Assembly (NCBI RefSeq): GCF_003628305.1
Contig: NZ_RBZM01000007.1
Location: 124,001 to 188,000, forward strand
Direction: 5' to 3'
DNA from: Cohnella endophytica
Lineage (GTDB): Bacteria > Bacillota > Bacilli > Paenibacillales > Paenibacillaceae
Length of the DNA stretch: 64,000 nt
Made by a program: the position numbers and the translations under genes. The notes under the pieces were generated by a model. It searched no databases. It saw nothing but the letters and a program-made list of their open reading frames with translations, and was not told where the DNA came from. This document shows, piece by piece, positions 60,676 through 64,000 of the stretch; position 1 is the stretch's first letter; each line of letters starts with the position of its first letter.

Positions 60676-62061
60676 ATGAAAAAATTGAAAATCGCCTTAA
60701 TCGGAGCCGGAAGCGTGTCGTTCGCGCTGGGTGCCCTGCAAGATATCGCGTTGTCTCAACGTTTGAACACCCAAGTCGAGCTCGAGATCGCATTGATGGA
60801 TATCGATGCGGACAACGTAAAACGGACTTACGAGTATGCGAAGGAAATGTTCGATTCCTTCTCCCGTTCGGCCTCCATCTGGCAGACGACCGATCTGGAG
60901 CAGGCGCTGCGCGGCGCCGATTTCGCGATCGTCGCAATCGAAGTCGACCGTTATTTCTACTGGTCGCAGGACTTCCACATCCCGCGTCGCTACGGCAGCA
61001 AGCAAATCTACGGGGAGAACGGCGGGCCGGGATCGATGTTCCATACGCTGCGCAATCTGGACCCGATGCTCGAAATCGCCCGCATGATGGAGAAGGTATG
61101 CCCGGACGCTTGGTTCATCAACTACACGAATCCGGAAGCGAAATTGGTAGAGGCCGTCTCCAAATTAACGTCCATCAAAATCGTAGGACTATGCCACGGT
61201 CTGGACATGGGCGTACACCAGCTTTGCGAATTCCTGGAGATGAAACCGGAAGAAATCGGCTTCGAAGGCGGCGGACTGAACCACTTCGGTTTCTTCACGA
61301 AGGTGTGGGACAAGAAGACGGGCAAAGACTTATACCCTCTCTTCCGCGAGAAAGAACAAAAGGCCAACCGTCTAGCGCAGTTCGACCATATTGCGTTGTC
61401 CCGCACGATGTATCAAATTTACGGTTATTACCCGTATCCGGGAACGAACCATTGCGGGGAGTACGTCTCGTACGCGGCGGATTTCTACGCGGGCTTGTCG
61501 CTGCAATACCGCTATGACCCTATCCGGGAGCAGCTGTGGAAAAAAGGCTCAAGAACGCCGGATTTCGTCTATTGCGCGAACGGCAACAGTCTGGACAAAG
61601 GGCTGTTCGATCAGGTGCAGTCGCAAGAGGATTGGGTCAAACAAGCTTACACTTACGATAAAACGAAAGTCCAACCGAGCCAGGAGTACGCCATTCCGAT
61701 CATCGAAGCGATTTTCTTCGACGACGAGATCGAGATCAACGCCGTCAACTTGCCGAACAAGGGCGCGATTAAGGGGCTCCCGGACGATATGGCGGTCGAA
61801 ACGCAAGCCGTCGCGAACGGTCGCGGAATCGAACTGAAGCCGATGACGGTCGAACTGCCGACAGCGGTGATCGGGACGATCCACATTCAAGGGACGATCC
61901 ACAAGTTGCTGCTCGAAGCCTACGTGGAAAAGTCCAAAACGAAGCTTCTGCAGGCGATTCTGCTCGACCCTCAGGCGCCGACGTACTATCAGGCATGTGC
62001 GATGATCGACGAGATGTGCGAGCTTCAGAAGGACATTCTGCCTGCGCTTGAATGGAAATAA
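60676..62061 (+). CDS. Glycoside hydrolase family 4 (alpha-galactosidase/glucosidase/glucuronidase type)
   Basis: 461 residues, ATG 60676 after AAAGGGG. The NAD-binding loop is KIALIGAGSVSFALGALQDI. Other landmarks are IVAIEVDRYFYWSQDFHIP, FINYTNPEAKL, the metal-binding Cys in VGLCHGLDMGVHQ, and GGGLNHFGFFTKV. GH4 enzymes cleave by oxidation at C3, elimination and reduction, using NAD+ and Mn2+, and usually act on alpha-linked or phosphorylated sugars. Cytoplasmic, in the same operon as the importer, so it acts on the imported oligosaccharide. The subtype (alpha-galactosidase, alpha-glucosidase or alpha-glucuronidase) cannot be fixed by eye. Confidence 0.9.
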   Translation: MKKLKIALIGAGSVSFALGALQDIALSQRLNTQVELEIALMDIDADNVKRTYEYAKEMFDSFSRSASIWQTTDLEQALRGADFAIVAIEVDRYFYWSQDFHIPRRYGSKQIYGENGGPGSMFHTLRNLDPMLEIARMMEKVCPDAWFINYTNPEAKLVEAVSKLTSIKIVGLCHGLDMGVHQLCEFLEMKPEEIGFEGGGLNHFGFFTKVWDKKTGKDLYPLFREKEQKANRLAQFDHIALSRTMYQIYGYYPYPGTNHCGEYVSYAADFYAGLSLQYRYDPIREQLWKKGSRTPDFVYCANGNSLDKGLFDQVQSQEDWVKQAYTYDKTKVQPSQEYAIPIIEAIFFDDEIEINAVNLPNKGAIKGLPDDMAVETQAVANGRGIELKPMTVELPTAVIGTIHIQGTIHKLLLEAYVEKSKTKLLQAILLDPQAPTYYQACAMIDEMCELQKDILPALEWK

Positions 62062-62095
62062 ATCGGCGGCGAAACGCGTTTGGAGAGGCTTGAAT

Positions 62096-64000
62096 ATGGA
62101 TAACCATCAGTTACAAGCATTATTGGAATCGATGACGTTGAAAGAGAAGTTCGGGCAGCTCACGCAAATTACCGGCGAGCTGTACGTCGGCAAAGTCGAC
62201 GATGAAATGGTAGAAACCGGCCCCGCTTATTCCCGGCACATGCTAGAAGGCGACTCGCTATACACGATCGGCAGCGTCATCGGCGCTTCGAGCGCCGTCA
62301 TGACCAATCGTATTCAATCGGAATATCTAAGCAAATCCAGGCTGAAAATTCCTTTGCTCTTCATGCACGACGCCATCCACGGGTACAAGACGATATTCCC
62401 GATCCCATTGGGATTGTCTTGTACCTGGGATGAACGAATCTTGAGGCAAACGGCGGAGGAAACGGCGTCCGAGCTGAGGGCTGCCGGCATTCACGTGAAT
62501 TTCTCGCCGATGGTCGATCTGGTGCGGGATGCTAGATGGGGCAGGGTAATGGAATCGTTCGGAGAGGACCATCTGTTGTCCGGCAATCTAGGGAAAGCCA
62601 TGATCAAAGGGTACCAGAAGGTCCGGGAAGGACGCATCTCCCAAGACGGCGTAGCGGCTTGCTTGAAGCACTTCGCGGCCTACGGGGCTGGGATCGGCGG
62701 CAAAGATTATAATACCGTGGATATGTCGCACCGGGAGTTCTTCGATTACTACGGCAAGCCTTATGAAATCGCTCTGCAGGAGAAGCCTAAGTTCGTCATG
62801 ACCGCGTTCAACACGTTCAACGGCGTTCCGGTGACGGCTAACCGGTGGATGCTCAAAGACGTCCTGAGGGGCCTGTACCAATTCGAGGATTTGCTGATTT
62901 CGGATTGGGGCGCTATTGGAGAGCTACGGAAACACCGCGTCGCCCGTGACGGTAAAGAAGCGGCGGAATTGGCGCTCGAAGCGGGCGTGGACATCGAGAT
63001 GGTCTCTACTTTCTACCTGGAGCATTGCGAGGACATCGCGAGCCGGAATCCGGCATTGATGCAGGACGTAGATGCGGCCGTTCTCAAAGTGCTGCAGCTC
63101 AAGAACGAACTGGGCCTGTTCGACAATCCTTACGCGGACGAGTCGGCGGAAGAAACCGTCATCTTGAATGCCGGATCTCTGGCGTTTGCCGAAGAAGCGG
63201 GCCGCAGAAGCTGCGTACTGTTAAAGAACGATAACGACGCGCTGCCGTTACGCGAGGAGCATAAGAACGTTATTCTCTTAGGATCGTATGCCCGTACGCG
63301 GGAACTGCTCGGCAACTGGGCGTGCAAAGGTAAATTCGAGGATGCCTTGACGCTCGAGGAAGGCATGCGGCTGGCGGACGCTTCGCTGTCGGTGTCCGCG
63401 TTCGAAACGCTGGAAGATTGCCCGAAGGACGTGCTGGAGCGTTGCGATTATTTCGTCGTTACGATCGGGGAGCATTGGGGACAAAGCGGAGAAGGGCACA
63501 GTAGCGTCCATCTCGAATTGGACGAAGAGCAGAAACGGTTGATCCGCGCCGTGAAGCAGACCGACGTGCCCTATGCGTGCGTCTGCTTCTCGGGTCGCCC
63601 GCTTGCGCTGCAGGATATCGTTGACGATATTCCGGCGTTGCTGTGGTGTTGGTACCCGGGGACGAGAGCGGGAGCGGCCGTCGCGTCGCTCATCGTCGGC
63701 CAATCGACTCCGTCCGGCAAATTGACCATGTCTTTCCCGCGTTATTCGGCACAAACGCCTATCCACTATAACGAGTACAGCTCAGGTCGTCCGGCCAACG
63801 CTTCAAGCTACAGCAGCCGGTATCAGGACTGCGAAATCGGACCGTTGTTCCCGTTCGGACACGGGCTAACCTACACCGGAGCGACCTATTCGGACTTCTC
63901 GATATCCGGTCACGGCATTAAGGAAAATCAAGACTTGAAGGTGAACTTCAAGATCCGCAATCCAAGCCGATACGACTATTCGGAAATCGTAATTTTGTAT
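62096..64000 (+). CDS. Glycoside hydrolase family 3 beta-glucosidase, 3' end outside window
   Basis: 635 residues visible from ATG 62096 (GGAGAGG upstream); the frame is still open at the window end. The N-terminal barrel has IPLLFMHDAIHGYKTIFPIP, FGEDHLLSGNLGKAMIKGYQ, LKHFAAYGAGIGGKDYNTVD and the nucleophile Asp in LLISDWGAIGEL. The second domain has VLLKNDNDALPL and ends PLFPFGHGLTYT, after which the fibronectin-like domain begins. It is of BglX type but has no signal peptide, so it acts on imported beta-glucosides. It is the last gene seen in the sugar operon, 34 bases after the GH4 gene. Confidence 0.92.
   Translation, partial: MDNHQLQALLESMTLKEKFGQLTQITGELYVGKVDDEMVETGPAYSRHMLEGDSLYTIGSVIGASSAVMTNRIQSEYLSKSRLKIPLLFMHDAIHGYKTIFPIPLGLSCTWDERILRQTAEETASELRAAGIHVNFSPMVDLVRDARWGRVMESFGEDHLLSGNLGKAMIKGYQKVREGRISQDGVAACLKHFAAYGAGIGGKDYNTVDMSHREFFDYYGKPYEIALQEKPKFVMTAFNTFNGVPVTANRWMLKDVLRGLYQFEDLLISDWGAIGELRKHRVARDGKEAAELALEAGVDIEMVSTFYLEHCEDIASRNPALMQDVDAAVLKVLQLKNELGLFDNPYADESAEETVILNAGSLAFAEEAGRRSCVLLKNDNDALPLREEHKNVILLGSYARTRELLGNWACKGKFEDALTLEEGMRLADASLSVSAFETLEDCPKDVLERCDYFVVTIGEHWGQSGEGHSSVHLELDEEQKRLIRAVKQTDVPYACVCFSGRPLALQDIVDDIPALLWCWYPGTRAGAAVASLIVGQSTPSGKLTMSFPRYSAQTPIHYNEYSSGRPANASSYSSRYQDCEIGPLFPFGHGLTYTGATYSDFSISGHGIKENQDLKVNFKIRNPSRYDYSEIVILY

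Overview
The window looks like chromosomal DNA of a soil or plant-associated, spore-former-type Firmicute of the Paenibacillaceae (Paenibacillus or Cohnella). The reasons are moderately high GC, strong AGGAGG-type ribosome sites with many GTG/TTG starts, surface proteins with three S-layer homology (SLH) repeats, and many Gfo/Idh/MocA oxidoreductases, sugar ABC importers, ROK and AraC regulators and LuxR/MalT-type regulators. No rRNA, tRNA, transposase, phage gene or CRISPR array was seen. The genus is an inference.

Layout. (1) 1-9576: a tightly packed co-directional carbohydrate cluster with five divergent Gfo/Idh/MocA oxidoreductases, a cytoplasmic heparinase-II/III-like lyase, a carbon-nitrogen hydrolase and a xylose-isomerase-like TIM barrel. 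It resembles an oxidation-elimination-reduction route for an unusual glycoside, but the substrate is unknown. (2) 9577-17338: mixed accessory DNA with a YdeI-like protein, an AT-rich orphan, a berberine-bridge-type FAD oxidase, a sensor-domain membrane protein next to a one-piece histidine kinase/response regulator fusion, a DedA protein, two decayed gene fragments and several copies of a hairpin-forming intergenic repeat. (3) 17423-24230: a large MalT-type STAND/LuxR regulator followed by a 1356-residue SLH-anchored protein with 14 propeller-like repeats. (4) 24359-28360: a dienelactone-hydrolase-like protein, an XRE/membrane-protein pair, and a TetR regulator divergent from a DHA2-type MFS exporter.

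(5) 28453-34467: a six-gene minus-strand operon (UgpA/E/B-like ABC importer, HAD phosphatase, SMR transporter, metallophosphoesterase) divergent from a GbsR-type regulator. Together these suggest uptake and breakdown of glycerophosphodiesters such as glycerophosphocholine. (6) 34545-38935: DUF1761, DUF2239 (with a strikingly decorated promoter), an alpha/beta hydrolase, and a MATE exporter divergent from its likely TetR repressor with three operator copies. (7) 39112-43011: a second SLH protein with Ig-like domains, followed 21 bases later by a collagen-like, glycine-rich secreted protein. (8) 43062-48475: MocR regulator, two GNAT acetyltransferases, a two-P-loop ATPase, a LysE exporter and an AraC regulator.

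(9) 48555-51130: the two-gene carboxynorspermidine (alternative spermidine) pathway, preceded by a structured leader with an intrinsic terminator. (10) 51797-64000: a second sugar locus with AraC, ThuA-like and SDR proteins, paired ROK regulator and ROK kinase-like protein, NagB, an ABC importer, a GH4 glycosidase and a GH3 beta-glucosidase cut by the window end. Between the two ROK genes lies a consensus promoter with a XylR-like operator and a possible catabolite-response site.

Candidates for undescribed biology are the five-oxidoreductase cluster, the polyamine-operon leader, the hairpin repeat family, the membrane-tethered kinase/regulator fusion and the putative GPC operon. All functional assignments come from reading motifs by eye. 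No database search was run.
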